Origin: Pseudogymnoascus destructans | Taxonomy: Eukaryota > Ascomycota > Leotiomycetes > Thelebolales > Thelebolaceae | Length of the DNA: 64,000 nt | NCBI RefSeq assembly: GCF_001641265.1 | Contig: NW_020167533.1 | Coordinates: 620,001-684,000 of the forward strand | Direction: 5' to 3' | Shown: positions 10,515-21,800 of the stretch, piece by piece | Position numbering within the stretch: position 1 is the stretch's first letter | Layout: each line of letters opens with the position of its first letter | The notes under the pieces: model-generated | Databases searched by the model: none | Told to the model about the DNA's origin: nothing | What the model saw: only the letters and a program-made list of their open reading frames with translations | Program-made: the position numbers and the translations under genes

Positions 10515-11002
10515 ATCAAAGGATTCGAGAAGCCGATATTAAGTGGTGGTATTCATGTGAAGAGAATCGCTATAATGCAATAAAGTAATGATGGTATGTA
10601 GATGAATAGATTATTGAAGTATTCGTAGTAACCGTACGGAGTAGTATTCGTAATATTGGAGAAGCGAAGTACAAGTACACAGCAGAGTAGAGGATGCATC
10701 CACTTCCCACTTCCCATTTCCCATTTCCCATTTCCCATATAAAGTCCACGTTGAGCGGCTACAGAGGAATAAGGGACATTTGCACACGCGCTGGACGAGA
10801 TTGTGGAAGTCGCGGGCTACCCACACCCAAGTCTTACACATTATCACCAACAATTTCTCATTTACTACTGGATCGCCGGCGCCTATACGCCCCTCTTCGC
10901 AATATACATGCATGTGCATGGACCGATGGCGGCTGCACCCATCCGTAAGCTGAATCCAACAATGCCCAACATCAGTGAGCACAAGTACCTGAAGCGGGGC
11001 TT
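10515..11002. other. Intergenic
   Basis: Upstream of the minus-strand gene ending at 8214 and downstream of UTP8. The only structure seen is the hexamer repeat at 10698-10736. Confidence 0.4.
10698..10736. repeat. (TTCCCA)n microsatellite
   Basis: About six imperfect copies of TTCCCA/TTCCCACT in a row. Confidence 0.8.
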
Positions 11003-13904
11003 CTAGATCACAATCCTCTCCTGCGAGTACTTTCCAACCTTCTTGCTCTTCAGCCGTCCAATATCCCGCGCAGTTCGGCGCTGTAGTTCCCCGCCTGCCC
11101 CAATCTTAATCAGCGAGATCAGTTGGTCCGCCTTCAATCCGAAGGGAAGTATGGTCGCATCCTTCCCAACCTGGGCAACGGTAATTGGTTGGTTCTTTCG
11201 TACGTTGCCTCCCTTCTGAGAACTGTCTACCTTCTGCTTCTTTGCGCTTACGGGCAGGGCTTTTTGCACAGCTTCGCCGTAGCGAACCATTTCCGAGGTG
11301 AGGCCCTTGAGGTAGGTCGCTTCTTCAATGCCTTCCAACGCCGCACTGACCTCGAGCTTTAAGCTGGAGATCAATTCCTCCGACTGGAAGCGATCCCCTC
11401 CGGCCAATATTGCGTCCCCAGAAAGCCAACCGCCCGAGCCGATGGCATCGATGCAGCTATTTACTAGACTGGATATGAGGACAATGGTGCTGTCTTGTGA
11501 GCCAGTGTCTTCGTCAATGCTATCCACAACGTCCAGGTACTTCGAGGTCCAAGCTCCGCGCGCAAGCTCAAAGCGGAGCAAATAGATGAGAGACACGATC
11601 TCGCTTGATGTCAAGTTCGACTGTAGAGCATGCACGACTGCTGCCGAAGGGCAAGAATGAAGCTTAGCCAAAGCCAGGCTCAATGCCTGGCCCCGAATGC
11701 TGGCCCCGTCTCCAAGTTGGTATTCCGCCAGGCGCAAGGCTGCATCTGCTTCTTCTATTTCGTTTTCAGTCTCCATATCGCCATTGGAGGCAGGGGTTTC
11801 GCTTTCTGTGAGTAGCAGTGGCTTGTCTGCCTTGGTGCCGCCGTCGAGAATCTCGAGGCTCTGCATGAGTACGCGAATGGCGTGCACAAGCTCAGGCGCA
11901 TCGAGGTAGTTGTTTGAAATGAGGGAAAGGAGAACTTTCATCTCAGGGTCCGTATCGACGAGAGACGATACTAGTTGCCCTGCTGGGACAACATAGGGCT
12001 CAGTACTGCGAGCCTCATCCTTCAACGCAGTCTCGATATTGACTTTGTTGAGGTTGCCGGTTTCCAGAAGCCAGTTGACAACATTGTGAGGATAAAATAC
12101 GACAAGAAGCTTCTGCTCGCCGTTCTGGCTGGACCAACTGAAAACTCTGCTTAATGCGTACTGCACCAAACGTGGGTCGACCTCGAGATACCCACTTCGT
12201 GCGGATGGCCATATCCATTCCGGCACAGCCGTTCCATCACTGGGCTTGATGCCTTTAGTAACCGCCAGTCCATTCACAAAAGGCGCGATCTTCCGACGGT
12301 ACATCTTCAGCTCTTGTGCCATTATTTCTTCAAACCCGTCGATGTCTTGCTCGGCAACACATCGATCGAGCTTTGAGAATTGCTCTTGCATGGTACTGTC
12401 GACAGCCGGATTCGACCCAGGGATATATGATGAAAGTGAGCTCAATGGGACTCGGTGCAGCTTTCCGGAACTCCCATCTGTTGCTTGGCGTCTGCCGCAA
12501 CCCACCGAATCTATGAGCAAACCAAGTTCGCGACGGCGGCTTGGGATATCCTTTCGTGCCTCTATCGAAAATGCTACCAGTTGGCTACCAAGGATTGCGT
12601 GCACAAGGTTATGCTTTGTAGAATATGCCACCAGCTCGCACTGTTTCGAACTTGAATCGTCGGCGTCATCTAACTTCCGCTTTCGGGAGGCAGTCTCTCC
12701 CTGGATGCTGTCTAGGTTGGTGGATGCTTGGATAGAATGGTATATAGGGTTGTAAATATCGACGGTCTCGTTCGTGGCTGTCATTACGGATGTGCTGCAA
12801 AGTCGTAAGAATGATGCTACATTGTCGATATTAAGTTGAGATTTGATCTTGATCGTACCATCCACCAAGTCGTAGATTAGGAGTGACCTGGTACCAAGCT
12901 CGTACAAAAACCCGGATGGAACATGAATATCGTATTGTAATTTGCCGAAATCCGACAGCGGCTGCGAATGAAGCCACGGAATTGCCACAGAGAGTAAGGT
13001 CTGGACCGAGTGTACCTGGTTGGTAGACCCACTATCTCCAGCCCGAGGAAGAGCCAGAACATGAAGCGTGCGGTTGTCAGACCCAGTGGCATCTATTGGG
13101 CTTGATATGAGGACAAGAAGGGTTGGGTTAAACGCACTGGCATCCACATCTTCCGAAAAGATTGAAAATGCGTCAGGCTGTCCCTTGAGGAGCCCCTTGC
13201 TGGCGGTATGCGCATCGGTGAGGTTGACGAGCTCAATCTTGTGTCCAAAGTTGGGCGCGGCAGAGTTTTTGCTCACGGCGGCAGACGGAGATGTCCATTT
13301 GAACTTTAGATCCTCCCCATCCAAGCACTGTATCTCTCCATCCGACTTTACAAGAAGTAGGTTGTCACTGGACGATCCAATTTGTTCTGGGGCAACGCCG
13401 AGGAACACAACTGGTTTGGTCGAACCTTCAACAATGTGGATCGCACTTGACGAATCGGCATGGCCTTCTGCTGTTGTCGTCTCTCGAAAGACTGTGACTC
13501 GAGGAGTATTTTCTGTTGTAGATGCGTATGTCCTTCTCTCAACAAGCCCTTTGCCCTGCTTCAATCTTAGAGAGTATGGCGCGCAAGTGATCAAAGCCTG
13601 CGGAGGGAGAGCGTAGGAAGTGACGAGTTTTGACGATTGAATCTTGATTGAAGTTAGCAAATTGTTAATGAAGGAAATTCCTTGAAGGAGATTCCTTGAA
13701 GGAGATTCCTTGAAGGTTACTCACATCGTACAAATTCACACCTTCACCACTAATTCCCACAACCAACTCTGCTCTCTTACGCTTTCTCGAGCCTGGCGTC
13801 CCACCATGAACATCAGAAACAAAATAACGGCCGGTGGAATGGTCGACAGGTCGAGGAAGTGAGGCCACTACAAGTGACTTCTCAATCGTAACGGTGGACG
13901 ACAT
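11003..13904 (-). CDS. UTP8: U3 snoRNA-associated protein Utp8 (t-UTP subcomplex)
   Basis: Two exons, 13904-13725 and 13642-11003, with an 82 bp intron (13643-13724); the joined frame gives 939 residues, a normal fungal Utp8 length. The N-terminus VVASLPRPVDHSTGRYFVSD with AELVVGISGEGVNLYD, followed in exon 2 by KLVTSYALPPQALITCAPYS, is the conserved start of the fungal Utp8 propeller region. The C-terminus is basic (LKSKKVGKYSQERIVI). Utp8 acts in the nucleolus in the small-subunit processome and early rDNA transcription, and in yeast also in tRNA export. The start is ATG 13904; upstream codons in frame are not ATG. The gene is divergent from ELG1. Intact. Confidence 0.88.
13680..13717. repeat. 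Three 14 bp tandem repeats inside the UTP8 intron
   Basis: CCTTGAAGGAGATT repeated nearly three times, near the 5' splice site of the intron. Confidence 0.85.
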
Positions 13905-14327
13905 ATTGGCGCTACGCTTCAAGTGCGTAAAAATATATACAGGTGAAGTCTTCCAGAGCGGTGACTTTCATTATCACGAACTTCCCAAAACTTTTTGGAG
14001 AAAGTTTGACCCGAGATATTTGTCACCTAATATATCAGGTCAAACTTTAATTTTAGTGGGGCTGATCGTGAAGCTCGGACATCTCGCGACGTCTTCCAAG
14101 AGGAACCACTTTGGCTGAATTTCGAACATTGTCGGCCATAGAAGGACAATACTCTCTGAAAACACCATTGCCAAAGTCAGCCGAGACATGCCAATTGCCT
14201 GTAATATCTGCATTGCCATTAAATTTATAAAATCACCATTTACGCCATATCCATCACCATATCTTAATTCTGAGTGACGCGAAGTTCGCGTATAGAGGGA
14301 AGTGAATGGGCGGACTCAGGTCGTGGA
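13905..14327. promoter_or_regulatory. Shared divergent promoter of UTP8 and ELG1
   Basis: 423 bp separate the two start codons, so both promoters must lie here. A 20-codon upstream open frame (ATG 14306, stop ending 14365) overlaps the ELG1 start and could lower its translation. No TATA box is assigned. Confidence 0.6.
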
Positions 14328-17300
14328 ATGGCAGTGGTGACTGCCAGAACAATGGTGGATACTAATGAAAGGAAGAAAACTATCCATCCCTTATTTGGCA
14401 AACCGAACTGTATGTTTACTACTCACTTCCGAGCCATGCATTTGGTAGCATGGCGTGTTAACGTTTCTGGTTCGCAGCTTCAAACCCAGCCTCAACTTCA
14501 CCGAGCGACCTGCCACATACTGCACGACCAGGCACTGCCGAACCAAGCACACATACTCCACCATCAGCATCGTTAGACAATGTGCGCGACGATGTGTGGC
14601 CTACACCCCTTGAACCTCACCCAGGGCAGTATGAAGGGGCTGTTTTACCAACCACCACACATCAAAATAGTGAAGGTATGGAGTCAGATCTAAACGAATC
14701 TCGACGGAAGAGACGAAAGACGATACCGCCAGAGGACAATAGTGGGCGGAATTATCATTCCAAGCTCGAAAATGCAGCGACCTCGAGAGGTTCGAACGGC
14801 ACCCTCTCACCCTGTTATGGAGCACTGGGAGAAGCACTTCACAATGTTCCCGGCGGATTGGGCTTCGAAAACGCTCATGGAGCACCATTCCAGACTCATG
14901 GTTTTGAGGGCCAGGCGGATTCCAACCTAAATACATTGGAGGCTATCAGGCCCAATACTATAAACACCATTGCGAATGGAGAGCAAGCCACTTCGGAGCC
15001 GGTCGGAAAGCTAATGGAACTTATTACATGCAACGAAAAGCCGAAGAAAATACTTCACTTCAACATAAAAACAGGCACAATTGGCTCTCCACCCAAGCGG
15101 TCCATCAAGGACCAGGCACCTTCAAAGGGCCGCAAAAATCGCAAATCGCTAGTTATTACATTGAAATACGGGTCGGATACAGGCACCCGGTTGAGTGTAG
15201 GGAACAAGATCGACCACATATTGAGCGCTACCAAGCCAATACAGGCCCCCCCGAAGCAGAAATTTGAGGTCGAAGCTCGTCCCGTGAAAGCCAACATAAG
15301 CAAATCCCCACATCCGTTTTTCCTTGGTAAAGCCGCGGAGAAGCCCAGTAGGAACGGAAGCAACAATACTTCTACCGAGCCTACCGCAGCTGTCCCCCAA
15401 CAGGCAGCCTTGTGTCGAGCGCCAGCAACAGGCCGCCCGCTTCACGCTCCCAGCTGCCCACCTCCCAACGCCAATTCCTTCGCTGGTTTTGGAAACTCCA
15501 ATAGTCTCATGAAGTTCCCGGGGGCAGTCGAACCAATATGGCCACCTAGCGGAATGACCCATATCAGAGGTCTAGAGAATGACCCCTCGCCGACTCCAGC
15601 GGCAGATCCGTCGAAGTTGCTCAAATCCGAAAATCACAAATCTAAATATACGGCTAGTGAGGCCACCGCCAACGAAGATATTCTAAATGTTATAGCCATC
15701 AAGCTCGAAATAAACGCTGTGCGAAAAGATAGCGCTAATCGCTTCAATGCACCAGATAGATGCCTTCGTGTGCCAGAACGCCACTTTGAATCGGGATACA
15801 AGCTTCAGCGACGTATCAGGCCGCAGTTAAAATCTGCTGTGACCTCAGGACGCTTCACAGATGATTACAGTGAGGACGAACTTAGCAGAGTCAGCCCGGG
15901 CTCTTCTCCTCACCCAGTGATCAATAAGCTATTTGGCAGCATACCCACAACTCTAAGCGCCTTTGACAAATCACAATATCAGACTCAGTCATGGATACAC
16001 AAATATGCGCCACATTCAGCAGCAGAGGTTTTGCAAAATGGAAGAGAGGCTTTCATACTGAAAGAATGGCTACAATCCCTGACTGTTATTGCTGTTGATA
16101 CGAAAGTAACTGACTCCAGCAATACTCGAGCCTCGCCTGGGCCTGTAAAGGCGGAAAAGGATAGTGGAGGCAAGAAGAAGCGGAAGTCGAAGAAGCTGGA
16201 AGATTTCATTGTGTCTAGTGACGATGAAGCCAACGATATGGATGAAGTATCCGAATCCGACGAGGAATCTCCACGAGGCGGCCTTGGCAGACCGAAAAAA
16301 ACTGTTATTCGACACGGTGATCTGAAGTCGATGAGCTCTAAGCAGCCAAACAAGCTCTTAAACGCAGTTGTGATAAGCGGACCAAATGGATGTGGCAAAA
16401 CTGCCGCTGTTTACGCTGTGGCAAAGGAACTTGGTTTCGAGGTATTTGCGATTAACTCTAGCAGTCGAAGGAGCGGCAAGGATATCCTTGAGAAGGTTGG
16501 AGATATGACAAGGAATCACTTAGTGCAGCAAACGCAAGAGCAGAAATCGGACGGTAGTGAAGACCTTCAACGCGCTTCGGATGCTCTTGATGCGGATCTA
16601 AAGAGCGGTCGGCAAGGGACAATGAAGACCTTTTTCAAATCTACTGCACCAAAGGCTAAGGAGCCAAAAGCAAAAAATGCAAAGCCAGGCTCAGAGAATA
16701 CTTCGCATTCAACAGATCCAACTCCAGCAAAAAAGCCAAAGCAACAGAAGCAGTCGCTGATTCTCCTTGAAGAGGTCGATATTCTCTTTGAGGAAGATAA
16801 GCAGTTCTGGGCGACAGTCCTGACCTTAATATCACAGTCTAAGCGACCAATTATCATGACTTGCAATGATGAGTCTCTCGTTTTGAACCAACTTTTGCCA
16901 TTGCACGCAATAATTCGGTTTGCACCACCCCCTGTTGACCTTGCAGTCGATTACATGCTACTGGTGGCTGCAAACGAAGGTCATGCCCTGAAGCGACCAG
17001 CAGTCACAGCTTTGTATAAATCGCAGAAGTTCGATCTTCGAGCAACAATGACGGATCTCGAATTTTGGTGCCAGATTGGTGTGGGTGACCAAAGGGGTGG
17101 CTTCGATTGGTTTTACCCCCGCCTGCCGGCTGGCATCGATAAAGATTCCCATGGCAACACTGTCAGGGTTGTGAGCGAGGACACTTATAGGAATGGTATG
17201 GGCTGGTTAGGACGGGATTCGTTGTGCGATCCGTCCGGCATCAACGATATCGAGGAGGAAATCATCAAGCAAACGTGGAATGGATGGAAACTCGACGCTG

Positions 17301-18178
17301 GAGACTGGTATAAAACACTTGACCTTGGCTCATACGCCGGCAAACCCGTCGAGCTCTCAAAGAGGAAACGCCTCAAGGCCCTTCAATCATATGACATCTT
17401 CACCGATGCCATGAGCGCCGCCGACCTCTGTGCTTCTGGCACACTAAACTCATCCAACTACGTGAGCTCTCCCCCCTACCCACCTGTACACACCATTACT
17501 AACGCCTGATAGATCCTCCTCGACACTACCGACCCTCCAATAAGTGCCAAATCCCTCGCCGACCTCCCTATTGGCTCCGCCTTCCTTGCCGCCACTCCCC
17601 TCTCCCCACCCTCCCTTCCACTCGTCCTATCAGGAACCCTCAAATCCCTCGCCCGCTCCTACGCCAACAGCTCCCTCCCTCGCCCCATTCGTACTGGCCT
17701 GTCCCCAGTCACCGAGCCCCAACTTCTCACCCACATCACCCAGTCCCGCTCTTCCCCTCCAGGCTGTATCTCATGCGCCCACTACAGCCTAGCCTTTGAT
17801 CCCCTCGGAATCCCCGAGAAACCACTCTTTCCGCCTCCGTACCTCGAAGCGTCGTGCGTGGACCGCCCCATGGCGCTGCTCGCTACGGATATCGCGCCTT
17901 ATGTGCGCGGCATTGTGGCGTGCGATGCCAGGGCAGCGCGGGAGCGAGTTAAGGCGGGCAATCTGGTGAGTGAAGGGGAAAGAGGGAAGAGGCCACGAAC
18001 AACGAGGGCGGCTATGGCGGCGCTGTGGGGTGGAGGGAGGAGAGTGAGGAGGGAGTGGTGGTTTGAGGGGGTTGGAGTGGGGGAAGTGGAAAGGACAGGG
18101 GGTGATGGGTGGGGTGATCTTGTTAGTGGTGGTGGTCAGGCAGAGGAGATGGTGTGGTCGAGAGAGGGAACTGTTTGA
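14328..18178 (+). CDS. ELG1: Elg1/ATAD5-type RFC-like ATPase (PCNA unloader)
   Basis: Three exons: 14328-14409, 14478-17461 and 17513-18178, with introns of 68 and 51 bp (branch ACTAAC in the second). Frame is kept, 1243 residues. ATG 14352, eight codons later, is an alternative start. The N-terminus has TIHPLFGKPN, a PCNA-interaction-like start. A long disordered region precedes the AAA+ module: WIHKYAPHSAAEVL, Walker A GPNGCGKT (662-669), FAINSSSRRSGKDIL, Walker B LILLEEVDILFEED (from 788), and sensor-1-like IIMTCND. Between Walker A and B, residues 740-747 are QGTMKTFF, a textbook PIP box. The C-terminus (PYVRGIVACD, KRPRTTRAAMAAL) is typical of Elg1. Elg1-RFC removes PCNA from chromatin after replication. 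Intact. Confidence 0.9.
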
Positions 18179-18335
18179 GTCGGCAAGGTGATGAAGGTTG
18201 AGATATGATATCAGATCTGCTGAAGAAACTTTATGTATGATTCGGTGCTGGGGTTTACTGGCTGGCTGCTTTTGGTGGATGGATGGGCATTTGCATGACT
18301 GGCCACTGATTGGTAGTGGATGGAGCATTTACAAC

Positions 18336-18407
18336 ACATAGCATAGCATAGCATAGCATAGCATAGCATAGCATAGCATAGCATAGCATAGCATAGCATA
18401 GCATAGC
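18336..18407. repeat. (CATAG)14 microsatellite
   Basis: About 14 perfect copies of the pentamer CATAG. It gives spurious repetitive open frames on the minus strand. Confidence 0.95.
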
Positions 18408-18664
18408 GGGGCAATCAAGAAGTTCGATCGAAGCCCCACCCCTCTCTCGTCCCGAACCGCGCCTATCGCCTTCCTTCACATGGACAGTTAACGGGGGAAA
18501 GAACAGCCACCAACCGCATCAGAGTGGAAAGCCTAGCAAAGGCTGTGCCATCGAAACAATTTCACAGCCACAGTCCGTGATGTGTTGGGCAAAGACCAAG
18601 GCTCTACGCTCAATTCACGAGTCGCTATTATTGGTCCCAGACCCTTGTCTCAGGCAACCAACCT

Positions 18665-18780
18665 GGTTGTTCGCCCTACACTGCAGCCTCATATAATCCT
18701 CCGATGGGTACTATATCCTCCTGGTCGTTCGCCCCACGCTGCAGTCTCACATAATCCTACGATGGCTACTTTATCCTCCT
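18665..18780. repeat. 58 bp tandem duplication upstream of the ankyrin gene
   Basis: Copy 1 (18665-18722) and copy 2 (18723-18780) both read GGTYGTTCGCCCYACRCTGC at the start and end in TATCCTCCT. They differ mainly by transitions. Confidence 0.85.
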
Positions 18781-18818
18781 GGGTGTCCAGATACGGGTGG
18801 CATCGTGCCACTTGCAAA

Positions 18819-21800
18819 ATGGATCCGTTGTCCATCTGCGCAAGTATAATGGCCCTTTGCCAGGCCCTGACTGCTATCACTGCCGGGATTCGGGAGGTCG
18901 CTACCGTTATAGCGGCTCCCCACGAGATATCGGATCTACATAATGAGGTGGGTGAATTATTTACTTACGATCAGTAGCACTCCCCGGGCTACTACTGACA
19001 GTTTTCTAGCTCGAAACTGTTTATGGTTACTTGGAGATTTCTTATTGATTTCCCTCGCAACTCCATACATCTTGATGACACTGGATCGTAAGTGTAGTCC
19101 CACTACTAATTTAGTTATACCTAATAACTCTTAGTTCTCCCCATGCTATGGCCAAGTGGCGACTTGTAGTGGATAAAAAAGATCTCCACGAAGATGCCGC
19201 ACACATCTATAATCGAATAATCAGCCAGAGCAAGGAGTATTCACATACAACAGTTCTGCACGATGTGGTACTCGGATATCAAAATATGAGCCTAACAGCA
19301 GCTCTTGAGCTTGATCCCTCATCTATTAACATGATCAACGACTGCGGATGCAATCCGTTGCACTGGGCCGCCTGGAAAAACGATATCAGCGCTGTTAGCC
19401 TTCTACTCTCTTGGAAAGCTGACCTAGACGTGAGAGACCATGAAGGCAGGACTGCCCTGTCAATTGCCGTCGCCGCCACAAAACTGCAGTGTACTGAGGT
19501 ACTGATAGAAGCTGGAGCAGATGTCAACGCCAAGGATAAATGGAACTGGACACCATTGTTCCTAGCTACAAGTGAGTAGTCTGTGGAGATGGTGAAGCTG
19601 TGCTAACAATGGAGCTAACCCGCTGTAACGGGTGCCGCCGTTACAGTACATGTGGTATATAAAGCGTGTTATGCGTATTCCGGGCGAGCCGGAATTCTGT
19701 AGTCTTTTTGGCTCAGTGAGATGTAGCGCGAGCGTAACCGTACATCATGAAAGCGCCAGCGGCGCCAGACCGGACAGAAACCACAATACGGACACCAAGA
19801 GTTCAGGTTCTGTTGTCCCTCGGGTCATAGTGACAGCTATGGCACAGGGAAAGGGTGCCTACAGTGCTGCGACCGAACCTCTGACGGACTTCATCAAAAC
19901 CCTTCAGGCGGCTGACGAGCTTGCTGTTGAAAGGGCCAAGGACGCAGGAACGGCGCGAGCAGAGGACCCTCCAGGATGGAGAGTAGACGATGCAGGCATC
20001 CTACGCTTCAAGGGGGCGGTCTACGTACCCCCCAATCAGGCATTACGTATTGAAATCTTCAAGATTTGCCATGACGACCCATTAGCTGGGCAATTCGGGT
20101 ATAAGAAAACCCAGAAGTTGATCCGACGTAAATACTTCTGGCCTGGCCTTGACCAGGAAGCCAGGGAATATGTACGTAGCTGCGATATGTGCCAGCGGAT
20201 CAAGCCTGTACAGCATAGACCGTACGGCGAAATGCAGGCATTAAGGATGCCCACAAAGCCCTTCGAATCCATAAGTATGGACTTCATTACGGACCTACCT
20301 CCAAGCATAGAGGTAGGCCAAAGTAAGGCCTCAGATTCCATCCTGGTCATTGTGGACCGATACACCAAAGTATCCAGGTATATACCCTGTAGGAAGACCA
20401 TTACAGCCCCAGAGCTGGTGTGCCTATCCCTTGCGTATTTGGTTAAAGACTTCGGAATACCTGCTGAAATAACGGACCGGGGCAGCATTTTTACGTGCCA
20501 CTTCGGCTTTCTGTTTCTACCTCAAAGTATGGCGTAACCTCTCCACCGCTTTCCACCCTCAATATGACGGCCAGACTGAGAGGCAGAATCAGAATATCGA
20601 AGCCTACTTGCAGATACACTGTAATCAGCACCAAGACAACTGGGTGGAACTCCTCCACTTCGCGGAATTGACCTACAATAACGCCTTCCACGATTCCATC
20701 CAGATGTCGCCAAACCAGGCCTGATACGGCATCAATATAGACCTAAGACAAGGGATTGAGGACGACCCCACCAGAAGAGAAGTGCCAGTCGCGAAAGATC
20801 GCGTCAACCTGATCCTAGAATTGCGACAGGAGCTCGAAGAGGCATGGAAACAGACAAAGGAAGCACAAATACGAGGCTATAACAAGCTACACAAGCCAAT
20901 GCAGTATATGGTAGGAGAGAAGGTGTGGCTATCGGCCAAGAATATCAGGACCACCCAGCCAAGCAGGAAGCTGGGGCACCAGTGGCTTGGGCCGTACGAG
21001 ATCATCCAGCGGATAGGTAAACAAGCATACCAGCTGAAGCTTCCACCACGATATAAGGCGATTCATGGCATATTCCACGTCTCCCTACTTGAGAGGTACT
21101 GGGAAGGCATAGAGAAGGCTGATCCTCCACCCGACCCAGAGATCGTGGATGGGGAAGAAGAATACAGGGTTGAAGCAGTCCTAGACCACAGGACTGTGCG
21201 AAAGGGCAGAGGAACTTGAGAAGAATACCTGATTAGGTGGGCAGGATACACTGCCGCTGACGATCAGTGGGTTCCAAAGCTCGACGTAGGGCTAACGTTA
21301 ATTGAGGCATATCACAAGTGTCACGGTTCACCAAGGCATAGGGCGCCAGTTGGGTATTATGAATTAAACTCAATCTAGAGAAGAAAGGAAAGAGAAGAGG
21401 AGCACTCGAGCAGTGGCTCGATCTATATACAGCTATGTTGTTGTGGAGTGAATTCTCTTTAGCGAGACCAGTTCTGAGAATTCACTCCACAACTGAAAAC
21501 TTCGCTCCAACCCCGGAAAGCTCCCCACACCCCTGAACCCCCACTCGAGCTGCAAGGCGCACTTGATATCGTAACACTACCCCCCCCCCTACTCCAGAGT
21601 TGATCTCCTGATCAAGAAATCCCATTTTCAAAAAAAAAAACAATTGTCTCCAGCTCTCATTTTGGTTTCTGAGGGTATTTTCTGTGATATGCTTGGGTAA
21701 CTTCTGGAGAATTTTCAAAGCTCTCTGCAGTATACCATGTCTCATCCGGTGGATAGTTCTTCCAAGCTGCCTTGTAGAAAAGCTTCTTTCGAATAACTTT

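Larger units (their letters stand above)
18179..18818. other. Intergenic with simple repeats
   Basis: Between ELG1 and the ankyrin gene. It holds the (CATAG)n tract and a 58 bp tandem duplication just upstream of the ankyrin start; otherwise nothing recognised. Confidence 0.5.

Noticed and set aside
18211..18479. Repetitive small proteins (MLCYA repeats)
   Set aside because: Translation of the (CATAG)n tract.
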